NCBI GenBank assembly: GCA_934177025.1 | Contig: CAKPPA010000025.1 | Coordinates: 1-11,621, forward strand | DNA length: 11,621 bases | From: an uncultured Clostridia bacterium | Lineage (GTDB): Bacteria; Bacillota; Clostridia; Christensenellales; CAG-314 | Reading direction: 5' to 3' | Shown here: positions 1-5,452 of the stretch, piece after piece | How positions within the stretch are numbered: the stretch's first letter is position 1 | Layout: each line of letters opens with the position of its first letter | The notes under the pieces: generated by a model | Databases searched by the model: none | The model's input: only the letters and a program-made list of their open reading frames with translations | Told to the model about the DNA's origin: nothing | Translations under genes and position numbers: made by a program

Positions 1-175
1 GGCATTGACGGCGGCAAAAAAGGTAAAATCCCGTCCGACGGCGATTTTGCTGCACACCGTAAAGGGCAAAGGCGTTTCCTTTATCGAAGCGGCGGGCGTG
101 TCGAACCACAGCATGCCGATTTCGGCAGAGCAAACGGCAGCCGCACTAAAGGAATTGGAGCAGGAGGTACTTTGA
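1..175 (+). CDS. Transketolase, N-terminal (thiamine-diphosphate-binding) subunit, 3' end only
   Basis: This is the last 57 codons of a gene entering from the left; the reading frame begins at base 2 and ends at TGA 173-175. The visible peptide contains ILLHTVKGKGVSFIEA, which matches the end of the ThDP-binding domain of transketolases (a 'T-x-KGKG-x-x-x-E' stretch followed by an S-N-H-S segment in place of the usual W-H-G). In organisms with a split transketolase this subunit binds the diphosphate of ThDP and pairs with the downstream subunit; the enzyme moves two-carbon ketol units between sugar phosphates in the non-oxidative pentose phosphate pathway, in the cytoplasm. The stop lies one base before the ATG of the next gene, and that gene's ribosome binding site is inside this one, so the two are translationally coupled. 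The call rests partly on the certain identity of the next gene. Confidence 0.85.
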   Translation, partial: ALTAAKKVKSRPTAILLHTVKGKGVSFIEAAGVSNHSMPISAEQTAAALKELEQEVL

Positions 176-176
176 T

Positions 177-1103
177 ATGGAAATGCGGAAAGTTTTCGGA
201 AATTATCTGGAAAAAGCCATGGCGAAAAACCGTAAAATCTGCGTGCTGGATGCCGACCTAGCCAAGGCGGACGGCACAATTTCCTTGCGAAGCAAGTACC
301 CGAAGCGTGCGTTCGACTGCGGCATTGCGGAAGCCAACATGGCGTCGGTTGCGGCAGGATTATCCGCTTACGGCTTTATTCCTTTCATCACCACGTTCAC
401 CCCGTTTGCAACGCGCCGCATTTGCGACCAAATTGCGGTTTCCATTGCTTACGGCGGCGCAAACGTCAAAATCGTAGGGACGGACCCCGGCATTGCGGCA
501 GAACTCAACGGCGGCACGCACATGAGCTTTGAGGACATCGCCGTTTTGCGTAGCATCCCGAACATGGTAATTTTCGAACCGGTGGACAATGCGCAACTTT
601 TGCAGGCGTTGCCGCAAATCGTCAAACACAACGGCCCCGTTTACATACGTATGTTCCGTAAGGAAACGCCGGACGTGTTTACCGACCCGAACTACAAATT
701 CAAATTGTTCCGTGCGGACAAACTCCGCGACGGCAAGGATCTTTCCATTTTCGCAAGCGGGCTTTGCGTGAAGGATTGCCTAACCGCCTGCGAAATTTTG
801 CAGGAAAAAGGTGTTTCCGTTGACTTGATTAACGTGCACACCCTAAAACCGCTCGACACGGAAACGATTGTAAAATCCGCCTCCAAAACGAAAGCGGTGC
901 TGACGGTGGAAAATCACAACGTCATCGGCGGTTTGTACTCCGCCGTGGCGGAAACGTTGGCGCAACGCTGTCCGGTAAAAGCGGCGGCCGTCGGCATTCA
1001 CGACGAATTCGGCGAAGTGGGTAAAATCCCTGCTTTAAAGGAGCGTTACGGCATGACGGTGGACGACATCGTGCGTAAAGCGTTGGAAGTCGTCGGTCGC
1101 TAA
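177..1103 (+). CDS. Transketolase, C-terminal subunit
   Basis: This 308-residue protein has the normal length of a stand-alone transketolase C-terminal half. Residues about 5-165 form the pyrimidine-binding domain, with the hallmark GIAEANMASVAAGLS; the Glu at residue 52 corresponds to the family's catalytic glutamate that activates the ThDP aminopyrimidine ring. The following FITTFTPFATRRICDQI segment and VYIRMFRK are also typical. Residues about 185-305 form the transketolase C-terminal domain, including VLTVENHNVIGGLYSAV. With the upstream subunit it makes the cytoplasmic transketolase of the pentose phosphate pathway. The first ATG (177) was chosen because GGAGG at 163-167 is nine bases upstream; a second ATG at 183 is less well spaced. 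A 1-deoxyxylulose-5-phosphate synthase C-half is a related alternative, but the split gene pair and the GIAEANM context favour transketolase. Confidence 0.95.
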   Translation: MEMRKVFGNYLEKAMAKNRKICVLDADLAKADGTISLRSKYPKRAFDCGIAEANMASVAAGLSAYGFIPFITTFTPFATRRICDQIAVSIAYGGANVKIVGTDPGIAAELNGGTHMSFEDIAVLRSIPNMVIFEPVDNAQLLQALPQIVKHNGPVYIRMFRKETPDVFTDPNYKFKLFRADKLRDGKDLSIFASGLCVKDCLTACEILQEKGVSVDLINVHTLKPLDTETIVKSASKTKAVLTVENHNVIGGLYSAVAETLAQRCPVKAAAVGIHDEFGEVGKIPALKERYGMTVDDIVRKALEVVGR

Positions 1104-1232
1104 CCAAAGCGCAGCACAAAACACTTGCGGCAAAAAGGTTCCTTTTTAAAAGGGATAGTTTGTGAAAAAGCCAAATGTTTTAAAAAGGCAAATGTGTTTA
1201 AATAAATCAATGGATTCAACTGGTAAGGAATA

Positions 1233-1261
1233 GGAGCGTTCGAACGAACACTCCTTTTTTT
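1233..1261 (+). terminator. Rho-independent terminator after the transketolase genes (possibly bidirectional)
   Basis: GGAG-C-GTTCG-AA-CGAAC-A-CTCC forms a stem of two blocks separated by a C/A mismatch, followed by seven T. It lies 130 bases beyond the transketolase stop. Between stop and hairpin there is only AT-rich sequence with a weak AAAAAGG/CCTTTTT hairpin at 1132-1147. The minus-strand FMN lipoprotein gene converges on it from the other side; in that direction the tail (TATTCCTT) is weaker, so two-way use is only possible. Confidence 0.85.
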
Positions 1262-1390
1262 GTTGCGTTTTTGTTACAGTAGTTTTGTCGGATTGTTTTT
1301 TTGTTTGTAAATTGGTTTTGTTTTATGCTTCCTTTTTTGGGAAAGGAAATTTATCCTTTGGCTGCAACTTTTTCGCTTTTTGTTTTTCGA

Positions 1391-1885
1391 TTATTTGCAG
1401 TTGTCGCGAATGGCGTTTTGCACCGCCCTTACCACGCACACCGAAGTTGCGGTTGCACCGGTAAACACGTCCATTCCTTCCAAACTGCCGCCGTCATAGT
1501 GATCGGCACTGTTGACAGGGTCGTTTGCCTTCACTTCCATAATTTCGTCCAGCGTCATGGTTTTAAACTTGTCGAGCCAAGCCTGTGCATCCGCCGTCAA
1601 AGCCTTGGTCGGATTGTCGTAATCCGCACCGCCGCCGTTCCACAGCCCGAAAGCGGAAGTCGTCGGTACTTTGGTAAATTCGATTTTCGTAATTTTGTTG
1701 TCCTTTACCGTAATGCTTAATTTCGTGCTAGGTCCTTGCCCGTTGTGAAATTTAATTTGATTTCCGGTGCCTTGGTAGGTTCCGTCGTCCATGGTGTATT
1801 TTGCGCTCGGTTGGTTTTCCCCGCAAGCGGCAAACGCGAACAGCATTACAAGGCAAAGTGCAACAGCCAACAGTGTCTTTTTCAT
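1391..1885 (-). CDS. FMN-binding-domain lipoprotein (flavinylated, copy 1)
   Basis: This protein has 164 residues. Residues 1-20 are a lipoprotein signal peptide (two Lys, hydrophobic core, lipobox FAAC) with the lipidated Cys at 21. Residues about 30-162 are one FMN-binding domain (Pfam FMN_bind, as in RnfG, NqrC and PplA): YTMDDGTYQGTGNQI, then LSITVKDNKITKIEF, and the flavinylation motif D139-V-F-T-G-A-T145. In this family ApbE links FMN through a phosphoester to the Thr of D-x-x-(S/T)-G-A-T, so Thr145 is the predicted acceptor. Two Cys (150 and 163) near the C-terminus are shared with copy 2 and could form a disulfide. By family knowledge it should be an extracytoplasmic membrane-anchored electron carrier; its donor, acceptor and ApbE are not in the window. 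RBS GGAGGA at 1891-1896 sets the start. It stands alone in its transcript, with its own promoter and leader hairpin, and is a close paralogue of the gene at 2438-2920. Confidence 0.92.
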   Translation of the reverse strand: MKKTLLAVALCLVMLFAFAACGENQPSAKYTMDDGTYQGTGNQIKFHNGQGPSTKLSITVKDNKITKIEFTKVPTTSAFGLWNGGGADYDNPTKALTADAQAWLDKFKTMTLDEIMEVKANDPVNSADHYDGGSLEGMDVFTGATATSVCVVRAVQNAIRDNCK

Positions 1886-1911
1886 TTTGTTCCTCCAAAA
1901 TTTGATTTTCC

Positions 1912-1932
1912 GCAGCCCGTGGTTCGGACTGC
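1912..1932 (-). promoter_or_regulatory. 5'-UTR hairpin of FMN lipoprotein copy 1
   Basis: On the minus strand GCAGTCC pairs with GGGCTGC over 7 bp (one G-U) around a 7-base loop GAACCAC. It sits a few bases after the predicted transcription start and ends 15 bases before the ribosome binding site. Copy 2 has the same structure at the same place with stem changes that keep pairing, which supports a real RNA element, perhaps an mRNA stabiliser or a protein or ligand site. No known riboswitch class was recognised. Confidence 0.55.
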
Positions 1933-1942
1933 ACGTGGTTTT

Positions 1943-1971
1943 ATTTTATAAAAAAATTCTTTCCTTTGCAA
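1943..1971 (-). promoter_or_regulatory. Promoter of FMN lipoprotein copy 1
   Basis: On the minus strand, -35 TTGCAA (1966-1971) and -10 TAAAAT (1943-1948) are exactly 17 bases apart. The same boxes and spacing occur before copy 2, so the promoter was duplicated with the gene. A second TTGCAA lies exactly 30 bp further upstream (1996-2001), also conserved in copy 2. Confidence 0.65.
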
Positions 1972-2325
1972 GGGGTATTTTAAATTTTTAGGGTGTTGCA
2001 AGGATTTTTTTGGCGCAACCGTTGCTACAACAGGGCGATTTTGAATGGTGCGTAAGGAAAAGCAGGGGGCAGAGCAATCAAAAAAACGGCAGAAATTAGT
2101 AAAAGGAAACAGGCGTAATCCGTAGGAAAAGCGGAATGGCGGTAGGAACAGGCGTAAAAGGAAATCGAGTGGAAAAAGGGGGAGCAAAGGAGAGAGTTTG
2201 CGAAAAGGCAAAAACAAAAAACGACAGGAATTAAGGAATTAATAAATAAGGAGCAATCAAAAAATACAATCAAAAAACGGCAGGGAGGAACGGCAAAGGA
2301 AAAAGGCAAGGGAAGCATAGGAAAA
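1972..2325. other. Gene-free, purine-rich spacer between the two FMN lipoprotein cassettes
   Basis: No convincing gene is present. From about 2041 the plus strand is almost entirely A and G with scattered C, in runs such as GGAAAAGC and AAAAAGGCAAGGG. It contains degenerate internal repeats: CAATCAAAAAAACGGCAG at 2075-2092 recurs with one A fewer at 2267-2283, and GGAA(A)CAGGCGTAA occurs at 2105-2118 and 2145-2157. The open frames on the minus strand are Phe/Leu/Ser-rich products of the pyrimidine bias and lack ribosome binding sites. Confidence 0.6.
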
Positions 2326-2354
2326 GGAGCGTCCTTTCGAACGCTCCTTTTTTT
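2326..2354. terminator. Terminator between the FMN lipoprotein cassettes (probably bidirectional)
   Basis: GGAGCGT and ACGCTCC form a perfect 7-bp stem around an 8-base loop. On the plus strand it is followed by seven T, and on the minus strand by TTTTCCT. It lies 83 bases beyond the stop of the minus-strand FMN lipoprotein copy 2, which it most likely terminates; no plus-strand gene precedes it. Its stem resembles the terminator at 1233, which holds the same position relative to copy 1, so it was probably part of the duplicated unit. Confidence 0.75.
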
Positions 2355-2437
2355 GGTGGTTTCATTTTTTTGTTTTCCTCGGTTTCAGGAAAACTATGTT
2401 CGTTTGGCTGCAACTTTTTTCGCTTTTTGTTTTTAGG

Positions 2438-2920
2438 TTATTTGCAGTTGTCGCGAATTGCGGTTTGCACCGCCCTTACCACGCACACCGCCGTTGCGGT
2501 TGCTCCGGTAAACTGATCCATTCCTTCCAAACTACCGGCGTCGTCGTTTACAGGGTCGTTTGCTTTCACTTCCATAATTTCGTCCAGCGTCATGGTTTTA
2601 AACTTGTCGAGCCACGCCTGTGCTTCCGGCGTCAATGCCTTGGTCGGATCGTCGTAATCCTTGCCACCTCCGTTCCATGCATTAAAAGAGGAAGTCGTCG
2701 GCACTTTTTTAAATTCGATTTTCGTAATTTTGTTGTCCTTCACCGTAATGCTCAATCTCGTGGTAGGTCCTTGCCCTCCGTGATATTTAATTTGATTTCC
2801 TGTGCCTTGGTAGGTTCCGTCGTCCATCGTGTATTTTGCGCTCGGTTCTTTCGGGCCGCAAGCGACAAACGCGAACAGCATTACGAAACAAAGTACAACA
2901 GCCAGCAATGTTTTTTTCAT
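2438..2920 (-). CDS. FMN-binding-domain lipoprotein (flavinylated, copy 2)
   Basis: This protein has 160 residues and is about 85% identical by eye to the gene at 1391-1885. It has a signal peptide with lipobox FVAC and lipidated Cys21, followed by one FMN_bind domain. The flavinylation motif is D135-Q-F-T-G-A-T141, so Thr141 is the predicted FMN acceptor. The paired Cys (146 and 159) are conserved. The only length change is a four-residue deletion just before the flavinylation motif, where copy 1 has the segment around SADHYDG. The predicted role is the same: a surface-anchored flavin electron carrier. The frame is open for 129 more codons upstream, but the true start is ATG at 2918-2920, because GGGAGGG (2926-2932) is correctly spaced and the signal peptide begins there; the upstream extension is Lys-rich junk running through the promoter. 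It is transcribed on its own, as copy 1 is. Confidence 0.92.
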   Translation of the reverse strand: MKKTLLAVVLCFVMLFAFVACGPKEPSAKYTMDDGTYQGTGNQIKYHGGQGPTTRLSITVKDNKITKIEFKKVPTTSSFNAWNGGGKDYDDPTKALTPEAQAWLDKFKTMTLDEIMEVKANDPVNDDAGSLEGMDQFTGATATAVCVVRAVQTAIRDNCK

Positions 2921-2949
2921 TTTTACCCTCCCAAAATTTGGATTTTCCC

Positions 2950-2971
2950 GCAACCCGTGGTTTTGGGCTAC
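2950..2971 (-). promoter_or_regulatory. 5'-UTR hairpin of FMN lipoprotein copy 2
   Basis: On the minus strand GTAGCCC pairs with GGGTTGC over 7 bp (two G-U pairs) around the 8-base loop AAAACCAC. Relative to copy 1, three stem positions differ and all remain paired, while the ACCAC part of the loop and the inner GGG are unchanged. It lies just after the predicted transcription start and 17 bases before the ribosome binding site. Confidence 0.55.
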
Positions 2972-2981
2972 GATTAATTTT

Positions 2982-3010
2982 ATTTTATAAAAAAAATTTT
3001 TCCTTTGCAA
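2982..3010 (-). promoter_or_regulatory. Promoter of FMN lipoprotein copy 2
   Basis: On the minus strand -35 TTGCAA (3005-3010) and -10 TAAAAT (2982-2987) are separated by 17 bases, identical in arrangement to the copy 1 promoter. A second TTGCAA lies 30 bp further upstream at 3035-3040. Homology between the two upstream regions ends shortly after that second site, which marks the edge of the duplicated unit. Confidence 0.65.
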
Positions 3011-3254
3011 GGGGTATTTTAAAATTTGGGGGTTTTGCAAGGGTTTTCGCACCGTTTTCAGCGGTTTTGCCCGCAATTTTTGCTTTTTCGATGCCTTACG
3101 TCTCCTTTTTCGTTGATTTTTTTGCAAAAAATCGCATTTTTTTAACGGTTTTTTGAAAAACAAACAAAAACAGGCACACTTTTGCTGGGGGTTGCATAAG
3201 GTAAAAAATGTAAAAATAACCGCCGCAAACGGTAAAATATTTTTAAAATGCATA

Positions 3255-3283
3255 TTGACATTGACTTTTCCGTGTGTTACTTT
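3255..3283 (+). promoter_or_regulatory. Promoter of the Big2 lipoprotein gene
   Basis: A perfect -35 TTGACA (3255-3260) is followed after 17 bases by a weak -10 TACTTT (3278-3283). The -35 is followed by TTG and the -10 is preceded by TCCGTGTGT. The same words surround the promoter of the gene at 5453, which supports the call despite the poor -10. Confidence 0.6.
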
Positions 3284-3338
3284 ATTGGTAAGTGATTCGG
3301 TTTTCACGAATCGATTTTTTAGGAGGGAACGAAAAGAT

Positions 3339-4646
3339 ATGAAAAAGTCTCTTAAGGTTGTACTAGTCTTAACGTTGGCTTTGGTTCTTGTGTTCAGTTT
3401 GGCGGCTTGCGGTCAAAAAGCAGCGTCGTTGGAAAAACTGGATCAGTCCGAAATGACCTTCGAAAAGTTAGGTGAACAACAAATCCTGACGGCAAAATTG
3501 TCGGAAGGCGTGTTGGAGAAAGACATCGTTTGGGCATCCGAGGACGAAGCAGTCGTAAAAGTTGGCGGCGGCAACGAACGTTGCGTCGTAACGGCGATGG
3601 GTCAAGGCCAAACGAACGTTACTGCAAAATTGGGCGACAAAACGGTGACCTGCAAAGTTACGGTAGCTGAAGTTGGCGTTTCGCTTTCCGTGAAGGAATC
3701 GGTTATGTCGATTGACCTCAACGGAACCGCAAACATCGAAGCAACGGTAACGACGGCTACGGTGTACCAAAGCAAAACGGTGTCCTACGCAAGTAGCGAT
3801 GCGACGGTTGCTACGGTTGACGCAACCGGTAAAGTAACGGCGAAAAAAGCAGGCGCAGCGATCATTACGGTTACTACGGATGAAGGCTTCATGAGCCCAA
3901 GTGGTGCAGGTGGCATGGGCGGCGATGCCTACACCCGCGCTACGGCGAAAGTTTACGTTGTTGTCGGACAGGAAAAGGCAATGCTCCAAAAACTTGCCGG
4001 CAAATACTCCGACGCAGGCATTTACTGGGTTGGCAGTGCGGACAACGCAACGGCTACGTTGAAAGACGGCAAATACACGTTGAAAAAAGACGCGCAGTAC
4101 GGCTACGTAAAATCCTGGGTGGATTTGACGATTAAAGCGGACGGCTCCTTCAGCTGTGTTGCAAACGGCGTAATGCGTTCGCAATATCATGCAGTGTTGA
4201 ACAGCGAATTGGCTGAAAAGCAAGCGGGCGTTGCGGATGACGCAGTGGTCGGTTACTTCACGGCACAACCGTTCAACCGTGCAACGCAAGTGGTGGGTGA
4301 CCTCCCTGCAGGCGCGAAATTGATTGACGAAAAAGGCAATGACCTTGCTCCGATCGACGGAATGAAAGTAGTTGCTATGCAAGGAACCGCAATGGGCTTC
4401 AAACACGTTGGTGCAGTTGCTGTCATTAAGGACGCTTCGAATGAATACGACATCTTCTTGGTTGGCGTTGGCAACAGCCCACTGAAAGTCGGTCACTTTA
4501 AAGACGCTGCTGATTTGGACAAAGATGTTAGCACGTACTTGACGTACGACCAATTCGGCAAAACGGTAGGAAACGGTAACTTCGGCATGAGCGTTAGCGC
4601 GAAAATGAATCGTAAACTTACGATCAAAACGCCGTTGGCTGCATAA
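3339..4646 (+). CDS. Lipoprotein with two Big2 Ig-like domains and an unrecognised C-terminal domain
   Basis: This protein has 435 residues. Residues 1-23 are a lipoprotein signal peptide ending in lipobox SLAAC, with lipidated Cys24. Residues about 30-109 and 112-209 are two bacterial Ig-like group 2 (Big2) domains; the second is textbook (VSYASSDATVATVDATGKVTAKKAGAAIITV), while the first is more diverged (IVWASEDEAVVKV, then VVTAMGQGQTNVTAKL). A Gly/Met-rich loop (about 184-196) interrupts the end of the second domain. Residues about 212-435 form a domain I do not recognise, predicted beta-rich, with alternating hydrophobic strands and no obvious catalytic motif. Big2 domains are common spacers or adhesive modules in cell-surface proteins, so a surface role is likely; the precise job is unknown. 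The start at ATG 3339 is set by AGGAGGG at 3321-3327 and the signal peptide; the frame is open from 3153, but those extra codons cross the promoter. It is a single-gene unit with its own promoter and terminator. Confidence 0.85.
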   Translation: MKKSLKVVLVLTLALVLVFSLAACGQKAASLEKLDQSEMTFEKLGEQQILTAKLSEGVLEKDIVWASEDEAVVKVGGGNERCVVTAMGQGQTNVTAKLGDKTVTCKVTVAEVGVSLSVKESVMSIDLNGTANIEATVTTATVYQSKTVSYASSDATVATVDATGKVTAKKAGAAIITVTTDEGFMSPSGAGGMGGDAYTRATAKVYVVVGQEKAMLQKLAGKYSDAGIYWVGSADNATATLKDGKYTLKKDAQYGYVKSWVDLTIKADGSFSCVANGVMRSQYHAVLNSELAEKQAGVADDAVVGYFTAQPFNRATQVVGDLPAGAKLIDEKGNDLAPIDGMKVVAMQGTAMGFKHVGAVAVIKDASNEYDIFLVGVGNSPLKVGHFKDAADLDKDVSTYLTYDQFGKTVGNGNFGMSVSAKMNRKLTIKTPLAA

Positions 4647-4677
4647 GGAAGTAAATCGTTTTTAACGAACAAAATCA

Positions 4678-4708
4678 GGACGTATTCTTCGGGATACGTC
4701 CTTTTTTT
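4678..4708 (+). terminator. Rho-independent terminator with UUCG tetraloop after the Big2 lipoprotein
   Basis: GGACGTATTC pairs with GGATACGTCC over 10 bp (one G-U) and is capped by a TTCG loop closed by a C-G pair, the very stable cUUCGg tetraloop. Seven T follow. It begins 32 bases after the stop codon. Confidence 0.93.
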
Positions 4709-4820
4709 GTTTTTGCTTAATTTTGTTGTTTACTTTCTTGTATGTTTTTTTGTTGTTTGCCTTACTTTCCTGTTTACTTTTCGTTTTGGGCGTCATTTTT
4801 ATATATTTTTCCTTATATAT

Positions 4821-4900
4821 TTTTCGTGTCGGATTCCCTTTTGTACTTTTTTTGTTTTTCGTGTCGGATTCCCTTTTGTACTTTTTTTGTTTTTCGTGTC
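4821..4900. repeat. 35-bp tandem repeat, about 2.3 copies
   Basis: Bases 4821-4855 and 4856-4890 are identical 35-mers beginning TTTTCGTGTCGGATTCCC, and 4891-4900 repeats the first ten bases. Two perfect copies imply recent slippage or duplication. Because 35 is not a multiple of three, the repeat shifts the reading frame, which argues against a coding role. Confidence 0.9.
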
Positions 4901-4907
4901 AGTTTTT

Positions 4908-4941
4908 CCTATATGCTTTTTGTTTCGGCGATTCTTTTTTT
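4908..4941. repeat. 34-bp dispersed direct repeat, left copy
   Basis: This begins CCTATATGC, continues through TTTCGGCGATTC and ends in a T run. It matches 5123-5156 at 33 of 34 positions (a T/C difference). A shorter CGTTTCGG echo follows the right copy. Confidence 0.8.
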
Positions 4942-5122
4942 GCCGGATCCTTTTTTTCTTTTCCTGTAGGCTTGTTTGTGTTAGGGTTGTTTTTTTGTTA
5001 GTTTTTTCCCGTTGTTTTGTTCCGATGCTCTTTTGCGCCGTTCTGTTCTTTGTGAGGAATGCGGTGCCCCGTTTGAAGTGTCGAAAGGTTTCCTTTTTTT
5101 TGCTTGGCGTTGTTTTTACTTC

Positions 5123-5156
5123 CCTATATGCTTTTCGTTTCGGCGATTCTTTTTTT
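5123..5156. repeat. 34-bp dispersed direct repeat, right copy
   Basis: This is the partner of 4908-4941, 215 bp downstream and in the same orientation, with one substitution. Both lie in the same pyrimidine-rich spacer, so local duplication is the simplest origin; no transposase or terminal inverted repeats are nearby. Confidence 0.8.
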
Positions 5157-5388
5157 TGCATATTTTTCGTTTCGGTTCCTTTTTTGTTGTTTTTCTTTGC
5201 TGTACGTTTTTTGTATCCTTTTGGTGCGTGCCGTGTTGTTTTTTGCCGATTCCGTCGGGTTGCAAAAAGGAAACCGCCGTTGTGCCTCCCCTCCAACGCT
5301 CGTTTTTTTTTGCGCCTTTATTACAAAAAAAAGGGAAATTATGCAGGGGAAATGAGAAAAATATTTCACAAAATTTTAAAAATGCGTA

Positions 5389-5417
5389 TTGACATTGCAG
5401 AATCCGTCTGTTACACT
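5389..5417 (+). promoter_or_regulatory. Promoter of the lipoprotein gene at 5453
   Basis: A perfect -35 TTGACA (5389-5394), a 17-base spacer and -10 TACACT (5412-5417). The spacer starts TTG and ends TCCGTCTGT, matching the Big2 lipoprotein promoter at 3255 at these positions; the AAAATGC-x-TA before the -35 is shared too. The predicted RNA start leaves a leader of about 30 bases. Confidence 0.7.
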
Positions 5418-5452
5418 ACAACCATAGCGTAAAGCTTTTTTGGAGGGAAACT

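Larger units (their letters stand above)
4709..5388. other. Long gene-free, pyrimidine-rich spacer with repeats
   Basis: Across 680 bases the plus strand is dominated by T with scattered C and G and has no credible gene. The plus-strand open frames encode Phe/Val/Cys-rich strings and the minus-strand ones Lys/Arg/Thr-rich strings, which is what the base bias alone would give, and none has a proper ribosome binding site. It includes a 35-bp tandem repeat (4821-4900) and a dispersed 34-bp repeat (4908-4941 and 5123-5156). The last 50 bases before the next promoter become A-rich. Confidence 0.65.

Noticed and set aside
1301..1720. 139-codon plus-strand open frame opposite FMN lipoprotein copy 1, with a similar one (2396-2977) opposite copy 2
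   Set aside because: Their similarity to each other simply mirrors the duplicated minus-strand genes; they have no ribosome binding site and are rich in His, Cys and Phe as antisense frames are.
2921..3307. N-terminal extension of FMN lipoprotein copy 2 (minus strand)
   Set aside because: It runs through the leader hairpin, promoter and TTGCAA sites, is Lys-rich, and has no counterpart in copy 1, whose frame is closed at the equivalent place.
3153..3338. 62-codon N-terminal extension of the Big2 lipoprotein frame
   Set aside because: It crosses the promoter; the SD and signal peptide place the start at 3339.
4799..5296. 165-codon minus-strand open frame, Lys/Arg/Thr-rich
   Set aside because: It is the complement of the same biased spacer; it lacks a proper ribosome binding site and domain-like sequence, and the 35-bp repeat gives frame-shifted copies.
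4707..5432. 241-codon plus-strand open frame rich in Phe, Val and Cys
   Set aside because: It starts inside the T run of a terminator, has no ribosome binding site, spans tandem repeats and the promoter at 5389, and its composition follows directly from the T-rich strand.
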